This document shows, one piece after another, positions 38,975 to 48,270 of a stretch of 64,000 bases of DNA. The notes under the pieces were generated by a model. That model did not search any database. It was not told the origin of the DNA and was given only the letters and a program-made list of their open reading frames with translations. Position 1 is the first letter of the stretch. The number at the start of each line of letters is the position of its first letter. The position numbers and the translations under genes are program-made. The stretch is from Hypoxylon rubiginosum (Eukaryota > Ascomycota > Sordariomycetes > Xylariales > Hypoxylaceae), in the NCBI GenBank assembly GCA_902806565.1, contig CADCXA010000021.1, positions 310,001 to 374,000 on the forward strand, given 5' to 3'.

Positions 38975-40080
38975 TTTTTGTAAACCGCCAACGGTCCTGC
39001 AGGCACAGAGCCGAGTGAATATGTGGCTGTGCCTTCCGTATATTCGGCTAGCCTGCCAGCTTTTCCCCGTCCCGCCAACACGGTTGGTGATGCCAAGGCC
39101 TTGGCATGGCCTATTAATAAGTCCACCACGTGGGACCCTTACCCATCACAGCCTTAGTAAATATTAGAGTCAGGTAGTCGCGCTATGTATTTTGGAGTAT
39201 CTTAGGCAGATACTAAAGCTACCGGTATCTAGTAAATAGCCTCAACTGAGAACTTTTACGGACATCATTTTTCGCAACCTCCCTACGGATAGGCACCCAC
39301 CAATTCTATATCGCGGCAGTCTATATAGATGATAAGACAGGGATAGTTCATCTGTCCTAGTCCAACACAGCACTCTCGCACTTTGCGGTGGGCTATTTCT
39401 CTTTGCCTCATTTTATTGCTGACACTAGAGAACAACATTATACGGATCCCGGCCAACAGCTCGGTTTGAGCCCCAGAATTCAATATTTCATACCTAATTG
39501 GCTAGATTTCATAGATGCGTTCTTTAAGGTCAAGTTGGATGGGGTAGAGCTTTCCATGAGATTTCAATATCTGGTTCGGGTGTTTTTCGCTACTTGGCAT
39601 TCGGTCGTTTTTCGTGGAACTTGTATTGAGCCAACTTTTCATACCCCAGAGGACTGTATAACACGATAGAATAGAAACCAATTCTCTGAATTAGGGGAGC
39701 ACGTTGCCCAAAGGTCCGGAATACACCTACATATCGTGCTCTCAAAATGGAGTGCATATGACCAACTACCTTGGTATGATATAGCCTCATGCATGTATTA
39801 TTATACGAGCCACACATATCACAAAATAGGATGCTCAATACCTACCTTACACCGCCGATTAACTCTACAAGAAATACTCTTGTCCGATAGCCCAATCAGT
39901 CTGGGTGTAAACATGCCTCATAGTGAAGATTATAACCAAGGCTTGTAACTAGATGAAAACAGGAGATGAGTCCGACTAATAGACTTCGTTAGTTACCACC
40001 CTGTTTTGAAGTTGGTGCTTAAAAGGTAGATTCATTGGTAGATTTATATGTAAGATTTAGGTCAAGGCTCTCGTCCCTGC

Positions 40081-40221
40081 TTATTTTAGAATCACAGTAC
40101 CTTGCTGTAGAGGGGGCTTAGCAAAAATTTGAAGACCAACAGGAAAAGCCAGTTGACTTCTTAAAGCCGTTTGTCCGCCAGTAGAAGCAGAGAAATTAGG
40201 AGCTAAGGATATTTCGCTTGT
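40081..40221 (-). pseudogene. Weak amidase-signature-like C-terminal relic
   Basis: An open minus-strand stretch of about 46 codons ends at a stop and includes LAFPVGLQIFAKPPL. This resembles the GLPVGLQ..G/AKP segment near the end of amidase-signature enzymes. An in-frame stop lies immediately upstream, no neighbouring catalytic segment was found, and no start is present. It could be chance. It is offered only as a possible decayed fragment. Confidence 0.25.
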
Positions 40222-40570
40222 TCACCAGAACCTTTTTTAACATGCATGATAGATGCCTTAGGTTCCATCTATTTTTCCGCCCTTGTTCGACTACGTGTTC
40301 TCGTGGATATGTGGTCAAAGATATGTTCCCTTGACTCATGAATTACGACGACGCCGATATCGATGCTCTGCCTCGGGTCATGCCACGTAAGAGGGCACCC
40401 AGATAGCTTCTATAAATACAGCTAATGTCTTAGTAGGAAATGGAGGATGAGAGAACCCGTAGATACTATAATAAGGGGATGAATAATAGGTACCTAATAG
40501 GTAGGGGTTGGGGCCGAGTACAAAAAGGGCTCGAAAAAGGACAAAAAGATAAAAGAAAAAAAAAACAAAT

Positions 40571-40753
40571 TACCGGGAGCCAGATTCGAACTGGCGTCTC
40601 CGGTCAAGCCGGTCATCTGCTAGCATTCATTGAAGCTCCTCGCTGTGGCTGGCATCCACAAGGTTTGAATGTGGTGTCTGGCATCCGCGTTTTAGAGATC
40701 CAATGGATGCTTCAGGCCACTCTCCCAGAATCATACCACTAGACCACCCCAGC
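40571..40753 (-). tRNA. tRNA-like sequence, interrupted in the anticodon arm (possible pseudogene)
   Basis: On the minus strand GCTGGGG (40753-40747) can pair with TCCCGGT (40578-40572) as a 7-bp acceptor stem with three G-U pairs. A D-arm follows (A-box-like TGGTCTAGTGG). The 3' half has a clean T-arm, GCCAG-TTCGAAT-CTGGC (B-box-like). Between them lie about 110 extra bases, no loop with a canonical T33 can be drawn, and no anticodon is assigned. The intervening part holds two copies of GGATGCCAG. It could be an intron-bearing tRNA with an unusual intron, a tRNA split by an insertion, or a dead copy. Confidence 0.4.
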
Positions 40754-41541
40754 TTTTGAATTGTTGGAAATAAGTGCACCAATTCTGCCATATAACCCTT
40801 TCGTTAGGGAAGTGCCCGGGTCGGCTGTTGCCCCGGAGATCCTGGGGTAACGCCCTACAACCAGCCCGAGATAGCACAAGATGAGAGCATATATTTCATC
40901 TGGTTGTCACCTAGCAGCCAGTGGGCACATTGCAGCCTGCACGGCGAAGATCCCGGTTATTTATTCTGTCTCCCTTTGGCTTAATTTTACCAATTCGTCT
41001 TTGGGCTCGTGAAATGTATCGAATAAACTAGACAACATATCGACTGCCTGTCATGAGAACGGCAGAACTCTAGGAATTAGTAGCTCATAGGGTAACTACT
41101 TTCACTTCTGAGACCGCAACACGTTGTAAAACCTATCGGTACTCTTTAGTCTCAGTCAACTGTTATTTTCATCATCTCAAATTTCATGTTTTAGGACTTA
41201 CTGGGCGGTCTTTCTAATGGTAGTGTAATGTGTCGCCAATGTACCTACATGGGAAAATCATGGCCCTCGTGAAGTCAAACCGAGCTGTAAATGATTATAT
41301 ATCAAGAACGGTTTTTAGCCCTGTATTCTTGTAGTATTTATCAATTCGCTGCCTATTTTGCTTTATTCTTTACAGAGCTACGTCAATATTAGCTCTTACA
41401 TTGGTAGTAGTCTGAGGCACGAAAGGGGTAGATATGATTAGCTCACTTCTTTGTCCTACTAGGACGGAAGTGAAACTGGTAGACAACTGACAACACATAG
41501 GGACCTTGACGCTATATCTGATATATTAGAAGATAGATTAA

Positions 41542-41549
41542 TATAAAAG
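41542..41549 (+). promoter_or_regulatory. TATA-like box of the O-methyltransferase gene
   Basis: TATAAAAG lies 65-73 bp upstream of the start codon at 41615, a plausible TATA position for a fungal gene. Confidence 0.4.
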
Positions 41550-41614
41550 CAGTACATTGCCTGGAATTTCTCAATGAAAGCCTCAATTCAAAGTAAGTCG
41601 ACCTATTTCCCACC

Positions 41615-42418
41615 ATGCCTAATTCCGCCACCAAGACAAATCTAAGCATTATTCTCGGCGGTTTGGAGGCTAGTACCGAAGTCCTTGAAGTTCTCTTTAC
41701 TTTGCATGCGAATTTCCTTACCGCAAACGATTCCTTCGGCGGGAGTGCCGCGGCGGCAGAAAATGTAAGAATTTACACTGCCCCGGACCCTAATAAATGC
41801 GTTTTGCTGCATATTATCCTTCGAGCAACCGAGGCGCGTTTCGTTGTCGAGGCCGGGAGTTCCTTTGGCACCCGCACCATATACCTTGCCTTAGCCGTTA
41901 CGCAGAACGTCGCCAAGCACAATGCCGATGCCTCCAAGAAGGTCGTTGACGGACGAGTCTTGGCAACGGAGGCTGACCCCCTAAAGGTAGCGGTGGCCCG
42001 CCGCCCGTGGAACGCAGCCGGAGAGGAGATCGAGGGAGTAATTGAACTTCGAGAGGGCGACGTACGAGAAACGTTGAAGACAGGATTGCCTGAGCACGTT
42101 GACTTTCTGTTGCTAGATAGTAAGTCCATCTAGGTACCTAACCTAACTTATACAATACAGGGGAAACGCCTAATTCCCCAGAGGTGTAACTAACATAGCC
42201 TAGTCCACGCTACTCTTGCTCTATCAGCATTCCATCTTGTTCTCCCACACCTCAAAATCGGTGCGATGGTTGTTGTAGACAATATCGATAGTGCCAATCA
42301 GGAATATCAGGAGTTGATGACCTACATGAGAGATCCCGCCAACGGATTCAGATTCCAGACGGGCCTTTATTCTGGAGATCTACTAGTTGCACACTATGTC
42401 GGATCAGAGACACATTAA
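41615..42418 (+). CDS. Class I SAM-dependent O-methyltransferase (family 3-like)
   Basis: Two exons, 41615-42119 and 42204-42418, encode about 239 residues. The 84-nt intron runs GTAAGT..CCTAG with a CTAAC branch site and joins LLLD-IHATLALSAFHLV in frame. The SAM-binding motif I is FVVEAGSSFGTRTIYLA (76-92), with an acidic motif II region (TEADP, 118-122), VDFLLLD (162-168) and AMVVVDNID further on. It ends after YVGSETH. This matches fungal O-methyltransferases related to the caffeoyl-CoA/catechol type, which often sit in secondary-metabolite clusters, but no cluster partner is seen here. It is the first gene right of the giant element. The substrate is unknown. Confidence 0.8.
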
Positions 42419-42797
42419 AGTTGGGTTGGCCTTTTCGAAGGTGGAATTGAGCGTTAGGGTATTAGCAGCAGCAGTTCTATCGATATTATATGGCATGAGA
42501 AGACAGTCTTACCTACTTACCTACGTAGTCATGAGTAAGCTGAAAATGCATTATGTCGGAATCAGTGTCACGAGCAGAGGTCAGGGGTAGTCGAGCCTAC
42601 GCACTCATTAATTCATATTAATACTTATGCTGCTCAATATGGCCCAAATTAAGTACCAATATCGTATCATCCTCCCAACGCCATGCTTAAAACCAAGACG
42701 GAAAATGATTCCACAACTCCTAAAATATCCTTTTCGAGCTTCGTTAACCATGATAGCCGTCTCTGTAAACCGTAGATGCCTCTGCGATTATCCATGT
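42419..42797. other. Convergent 3' region
   Basis: About 380 bp between the stop codons of the methyltransferase and the LtrA-family gene. Small frames here are not credible. It probably holds both 3' UTRs. Confidence 0.5.
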
Positions 42798-45245
42798 CTA
42801 GTGACTAGCCCCTCTGTATTCCGTCGTGTTGCGAGCACCGGAACTCCGTCGCCTATCGTGGCTATGTCTCGAGTGCCTCCTGCTCCTGTCGCTCCTCGAG
42901 CGTTCGTGTCTATGCTCGTCGTATCCGGCCAGGGGAGGAGATCGTATAGTATTATCGATCGAGGTGTAGCCAGTGCGCCTATCTTCGAAGTCGTGAATGG
43001 GGTGGTTTCTTTTTGTCATCTCGGTTAGGACGTGGCTCTCGTGAGCCTCCTTTTGTGCTTCCACCTCCTTGTACGAGCCCCGTCGCAGGTGGCCCATGCA
43101 CCATCCGGACGGGTGAGGGAGGTGCGTCAGGACGAGGACGGCGAAGTAGCTGATGGTGATGGTGGGCAGCATCCAGACGCTTCCGATAAAGGACGTGTAG
43201 TTCTCGTCGCGGAATACCGCGTCTTCGTTGGAGGCTATGATGGTAAGCAGTGCCAGGACGATAGAGACGACGATGCAGATGACGGTTCGGAAGATGTTGA
43301 AGGGAGTCCATCCTCGACGTTTGCTGATAACATGCATGATGGTCATCATGAGTAGGACAACTCCGGCGCATGCGAACAAATAGATGTACTAGCCACCGGT
43401 TAGTTATCGTCGAGGTGATGGTGAGGTTTTAATAGGAAATAACTTACGATAAGGATAAATCGTCGCACAATTGACATTGCAATCTCGGATTGCTGGTATT
43501 CGGGCTGAGTAGTACCTTTCTCTTCCTCAGGGGGCGTGATTTCGAACGCGTTATAGACAGCGTTGACCATCGTGTTCAGCAACTCAGTCGTATCAGCGTC
43601 GAAGTGCTCTTTCGTCGACTCATCTGGATCCTCCCAGAATGAATCCGGAAAGCTGGCGATATCAGCGAGAAGTTCCTTGACGGACTCCCAGGCCTCGAGA
43701 ACGTCAAGGGGCTGATATTTCTGTAGGAATGGCTCGATGATATCTTTGATCGAGTCGGAAACTTTTTGCGAGGTCGGGTCGTCCGCAAGTACTTCTTCGG
43801 CTGCCTTTACTACCTTTTCCACAGCTGCGGTAGCAGACTCGTAGACACGAGCCCAAACAATGCATTGGTTGGCGCCTTCGAGAAGAAGAGTGAGAGCAAT
43901 GTGGAAAGGCAAATGCAGTGATGTCCTATTAAGAACTCAGGAGTTAGAGACCTCTATCAAGACTTAGAAACATCGTGCTCCTCTTGTAGCGGAAACTTAC
44001 CACCACACTTGATACCGCTTCGACATGGAATGCTCATCGTGCATCCAATCAAAGTAGAGCTGGAAAATGATATATATCAAGGCTGTACTAGCCGTCACTA
44101 GACCAATGATTTCCGGGCCTAAACTTGTTAGCTATGAGCTAGGAACGTTGCATTGCCAGGGATACATACTCCACATGGTAAAATTGACATCCTTGACGAA
44201 AGTGTCTTTCACGACAAGAGTGATGCTCTTCGCGAGAATGATACAACCTTCACCGAGGATGACGAGCGTAAGGAGGTTCAGCCGCTCGCCCAAGTGAGTA
44301 CCGAGGAAAGTCAGGACGTGGGACAGCTGAGAAAAGGACAGGTGCAGAGCCATCTCAATGACGCCGCCGATGTACCAGACAAGGAACACACGACTGCTCC
44401 TCCCCAAGTCGTACCTGAATGAGACACCCAAGTAGATCGCAGCGGCGCACAAATGGAGGACGGCGGTGAAGGCCATAGGACGCTTGCCATCGGCGTATTT
44501 GCGGATCTGGAAAAGGACCATCCCGTACTGGAGGGCGAGGACGAACCGAGAGACGGCAAGAAACAACGACATCGTCCTGAAGACAGATACGATCTGGTCG
44601 TTGGGGTCAAAGTTGGTACCGATCTCAGCGAATCCTATCATAACTCCCAAGTGTACCGCCTTGCAGCAGCGCTCCCATACGCTGTCAGCTGTGAATCGCA
44701 CGTCGTAGAGGGTAGTCAGTAGCCATGTCGTCCACAAGAGGCTAGATGCTATGTCAGACAACAATCCGGAGACTATAGTATGTAGAGTAACTAGCCCACT
44801 TACACCATGTACCCAATGAAGGAATTGAATTGTGCCAAGTCGGAGATATCGTGTATCTAAACACGGCATTAACACACACGTAAAGCTGCCATGGTAAGTA
44901 AGAAGACTCACGCTGGTGAAGACGTTCAAGTTGGCGACGAACCATAAGTCGTAGAATAACTCGAAATTAGTGGCAGCTTCGTTCTATCGTTCGTTAGCAT
45001 CGAATACAATGCACACGTAACCATCCACGATAACTCACTTTGAAAAACTCAGGAGTGTCGCGAGACCGTTGTTTACCAAGCTGGGCATCGTCGGAATGGC
45101 TGGAAGGGGTACGTTGGTGGTGATGATGGTGCTGGTGCCTCATGGGCATGACGCGGTGCCCCGACCCGCACTCGGAGGGTTCTACTATTCGGGACCCGAC
45201 CAGCTGCAGCCGGTGGCCGGTGTAGTCGAGATCGTGGTGAGACAT
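42798..45245 (-). CDS. LtrA-family (low temperature requirement A-like) multi-pass membrane protein
   Basis: Seven exons on the minus strand: 45245-45039, 44983-44912, 44856-44804, 44741-44170, 44118-44001, 43925-43448 and 43388-42798. Together they encode about 696 residues and every junction keeps frame. The hallmark ELFYDLWFVANLNVF opens the membrane domain right after a His/Arg-rich cytosolic N-terminus of about 70 residues. About ten hydrophobic helices follow. An acidic, helical insert of about 100 residues (43,530-43,850) separates the middle and last helices. The tail from about residue 620 is Arg/Ser/His-rich. An upstream in-frame ATG at 45365 would add 40 residues, but the 45245 start fits a short cytosolic leader. 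Fungal LtrA proteins have no proven function. Confidence 0.8.
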
Positions 45246-46540
45246 GCTGGGCGAAATCGTAGATCTCCTGCAAGACTCGGAATTCTGTCTGCTTTTGCTC
45301 TGGGACGAACAGCCAGTCGGAAGGTTGATGGGATATCGACAGAAGAGTTCCCAAATCTCAGCCAAGAATCGAGGCTCCTCCGCGGGTTATATTGCAACTC
45401 GGCGGACCCTCTCTTCTTTCGCTGTGCTGCTGCCCAGCGCACGAGGGGCGGTGTTCCGCCTTGCATTTCGGCGTCAGCATCGCGGGTCCAATTTTTTCAG
45501 CCTACATCCCATTTGTGGGTATCATGTTGCGCTGTCGTTCCTTTGGGCCTATTCAGGGCCCGGGAGCCTCATGAAAAAAGTCCTTGGAAAGAGGGTCTAC
45601 CCACGGGCAACGCTACTTGTTACCTTGCACGACATATGCACTGCGGCCACACCCTAACACGAGGTTGGAGTAGGGAGACAGGGAGATTGGCATGTCCAGT
45701 TATAGATAGGGCTGATAGCTGACTTTGCAGGGCTTCGGCATAGCTGTGGTCCACCCCGATGCATGGGATTCCAATGTTTCCAAATCGCTGGCGCCAGCGG
45801 TTGGTCGGTTTACCACGCTGTCAGGTTGAGAAGCATGCGGCGTGTCGAAAGTGGAAGCATGGGGTAAGACATGGCCAATCAGACCCGGGTTCGTTCCCGT
45901 GCCGCAGCATTACTACGTTTTGGGAATAATGAGGGAAGAAATAGAATATTGAAGATCGACAGACTAGCATCCTACGAAAGTCCCTTCACTCTCTGATATC
46001 GTTTAGTTGATGAGACATGGAGCAAGACATCACGAGAGACATGCCAAGATTCCATTCACGACCGTGGCCATTGATATTATCAAAATCTGGTGAATGCTTC
46101 GTCAGATTATATTATTAGAATAAGATTGATTCATATATGATACCGCCATCGCCGTCCCGCCATCTGCGTGAGCATCCATCTAAGACCTGTGCAACGCGGC
46201 TTTCTGCCGACACCCCAAATATCGCGGAGATGGGTTTTCTCTCTTCGACTGATTATGTCCAAGTCAGAAATAAGATGAGACTGCCAAGACGCAACGGCGA
46301 ACGATCATTTGCCGTGCTGACCTCAGTCTAACAGCTCCGACGTCTCTCTAGAACAAATCAGCAGCCACAACGAGCCACGCAAGAAGGTCTAAAAAGATTT
46401 TTGTGCGCCGAAGATGTAGGTACAAAAATGTTTCATGATTGACGGGCGTGCCGAAAGGGCTCAAGGCGCCGAAGCTGATTGCTGGGATTTCCGACCGACT
46501 TTGTTGTTTTATTATGCAGTTTAATGTAGGCACGTCGCCA
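45246..46540. other. Upstream region of the LtrA-family gene
   Basis: About 1.3 kb holding the 5' UTR and promoter of the LtrA-family gene. Many short frames here are antisense shadows. A tRNA-like stem (45,837-45,905) was examined and rejected. No gene is supported. Confidence 0.45.
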
Positions 46541-46747
46541 TCAATCGCTGTAAGCTGGGCAGTGCGGATCATCGCAGAATTCGTCCTTGGAAAAGATCGG
46601 CAGGGCTAATTCGAGCTTCGCATCCGCGCAGGACTTTCGTCGCTTCCTAGCCCACTCGCACTGCTCGACTTCGTACTTCCATTCGCCTGTCGTCTCCTCG
46701 ACGAACCGGCATCCACACCTGTAGAAAAGATCGTGGCGTTTGCACAT
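46541..46747 (-). CDS. Small cysteine-containing protein, MC..CGC family, unknown function
   Basis: A 68-residue protein beginning MCKRHDLFYRCGCRF and ending CDDPHCPAYSD, with six further-spaced Cys and many charged residues. No signal peptide is seen, so it is probably nuclear or cytosolic and the Cys/His could bind zinc. The M-C-x8-C-G-C start recurs in the small protein at 47,755-48,009. Short fungal proteins with an N-terminal MC..CG(C/H) motif are widespread but undescribed. The call rests on motif sharing and an uninterrupted frame. Confidence 0.5.
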   Translation of the reverse strand: MCKRHDLFYRCGCRFVEETTGEWKYEVEQCEWARKRRKSCADAKLELALPIFSKDEFCDDPHCPAYSD

Positions 46748-47754
46748 CGTTTCGATTCGAAGATTTTGTCGAGGCGTGGTAATTTTGGATTTTTAAACAT
46801 TAATATGTGTGTTATTTTGCGATGCTTGTTTGATGTTTAATAACTGACGTGACCTCTCCTTTGGAAAGAAATGCAAGAGGGATGTCTGTTGAGAGCGTCG
46901 AGCTATTTTGGTGACAGTCTGAACAAAGAAAGTAGGCAAGGTCTCGTGCCCTCGCTACAGCCATAAAGACTTTCTTCTCTCGCTATATCTCGCTATGTAC
47001 CTACCAGGTTGTAGGCACTGTCTCGAACTTGAGGTTCGTATTCAGTCTCAAGACTCGTTACGTGTAACGATATTACTTCCCGAGTTAGTGACATGCGTTT
47101 CGCCACAAGGCCCATCACAAGTCCATATCAAAACGACCATCTGGCATGCTAACCGTAGTCCATTTCGCAGAAGGTGAGCTGGCAACGCATAGAAGAAAAA
47201 AGAAGTCAATGTGGTATTTTGCTGGCCTGACTGCCCGGTAGTGGTACCTATGTAACTGGTAAGGCGGGCCATTGCTGACCCCTATTTCCTTGGACTGCAT
47301 CTGTCAAGGCATGTGTGCCGGGAATCAATTAAATCTTATCGAATAATTCCGAGAACTGGTCCATTGGTTAGGGCTCCGCCAGTCAGATAACACGAATTGA
47401 GTTCATAATCTCGGCAATGGTATCAGGTTGTGTATGATGGTTGAGCTTAGGTAAGGTACCAAACTCCCTCTTGAGCTGGTTCGGGTGGAATATTGTTGGG
47501 AATTGAATTTCATGGAATCTTTCTATTATTTCAAGCTTCTTTGTCTTATCCCCTTGTTGAGTTCAATGCCAATGTGGGCATCAAAGAAGCTTGATCCTTT
47601 ACAGCTTTAGACATAAAACCAACCTTGGGCACACCAAGTCATAGGTGGCAAGTAGAATCTCAATAAAATCGCAAACCCCCATTAAAAGAGTAGACATAAC
47701 CGAGATATAGCTAGATTATTCTGTTCTGGCCTCTGGGTATTACACAGATTAAGT
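46748..47754. other. Divergent intergenic region between the two MC..CGC genes
   Basis: About 1 kb upstream of both small cysteine genes. Short frames on both strands around 46,995-47,300 are overlapping and unrecognised. It likely holds both promoters. Confidence 0.4.
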
Positions 47755-48009
47755 ATGTGCCAGGACGTTACATTCAAATTGGCCTGCGGCTGCAAATCGA
47801 AACCGGGCATCGAACTCTGCAGCAATGCGGAGGATGGACGCGCTTGTGGAGAAGTCAGGCAAGTCGAGACCAGGTCGATATGCTGGTGCAGGAACAGCAT
47901 ATGCCGATATCGTGCATATAAGCGATTAGACCGGCAGATGAAGTATCTCGAGGAGGATAAGGAATACGAAGAGGCTGAACAACAATGGGCGGAGGAGTCG
48001 AAGAAGTAG
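47755..48009 (+). CDS. Small cysteine-containing protein, MC..CGC family, unknown function
   Basis: An 84-residue protein beginning MCQDVTFKLACGCKS. It has ten Cys in its first 53 residues (including CGC, CSN, ACGE and CWC..ICRYR), followed by an acidic, probably helical tail (YLEEDKEYEEAEQQW). It shares M-C-x8-C-G-C with the minus-strand protein at 46,541-46,747, and the two genes are divergent. There is no signal peptide. Zinc binding by the Cys-rich half is an inference. Confidence 0.55.
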   Translation: MCQDVTFKLACGCKSKPGIELCSNAEDGRACGEVRQVETRSICWCRNSICRYRAYKRLDRQMKYLEEDKEYEEAEQQWAEESKK

Positions 48010-48270
48010 ATTCAACATTCGGAGCAACATGATGGCGCGAATTCGAGGGAAAGAAGAGTGCCCTTAAGACTAGAAAGATAATCAAGCAGTTATTTATTCC
48101 GTAGATGTCGGTAGGTTGGATGGCTGGACACGCAGAATTTGTTCCTAGGGCCCACGTCGCCCCTTATTCTAAAGGTTTATTAGGATATTTCTTACATACT
48201 TCTATATAACAGATCACTTAAGCATATGCATGTACAAGTTGTAAACAGAATGGTATCAAGTCGCGCTATC

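Larger units (their letters stand above)
10089..38995. mobile_element. Giant RIP-degraded element bounded by terminal inverted repeats
   Basis: About 28.9 kb. It has gap-free 87-bp terminal inverted repeats (10111-10197 and 38888-38974) differing at eight positions, all transitions. Weaker inverted similarity continues some 20 bp outward, and the hexamer CCTGCA flanks both sides (10083-10088, 38996-39001), a candidate target duplication. The interior is nearly all A and T. CpA and TpG are conspicuously rare while CpT, ApG, CpG and GpT survive, which is the pattern left by RIP. No open frame above 66 residues exists and none is credible. Internal tandem repeats with periods that are multiples of 3 hint that it once held genes. 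With the coding content gone, the class (for example Polinton/Maverick-like, which use 6-bp duplications, a large DNA transposon, or nested elements) cannot be decided. The sharp ends argue against a centromere. Confidence 0.75.
38996..41614. other. Gene-poor right flank of the element
   Basis: Normal base composition returns at once outside the right terminal repeat. Frames of up to 100 codons (39,388-39,669 and 40,440-40,742 among others) match nothing I know. The stretch holds a tRNA-like sequence (40,571-40,753) and a weak amidase-like relic (40,081-40,221), described separately. Otherwise I see nothing. Confidence 0.5.

Noticed and set aside
10089..38995. Starship-type giant element
   Set aside because: Starships carry a YR captain gene at one end and lack long terminal inverted repeats. 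No captain frame survives to test, and the 87-bp inverted termini speak against it.
45837..45905. tRNA-like stem: GCGGCGT pairing with GTGCCGC around a GGGTTCG segment
   Set aside because: There is no proper D-arm or anticodon arm, and the T-loop has the wrong size. It is probably a chance palindrome in a promoter region.
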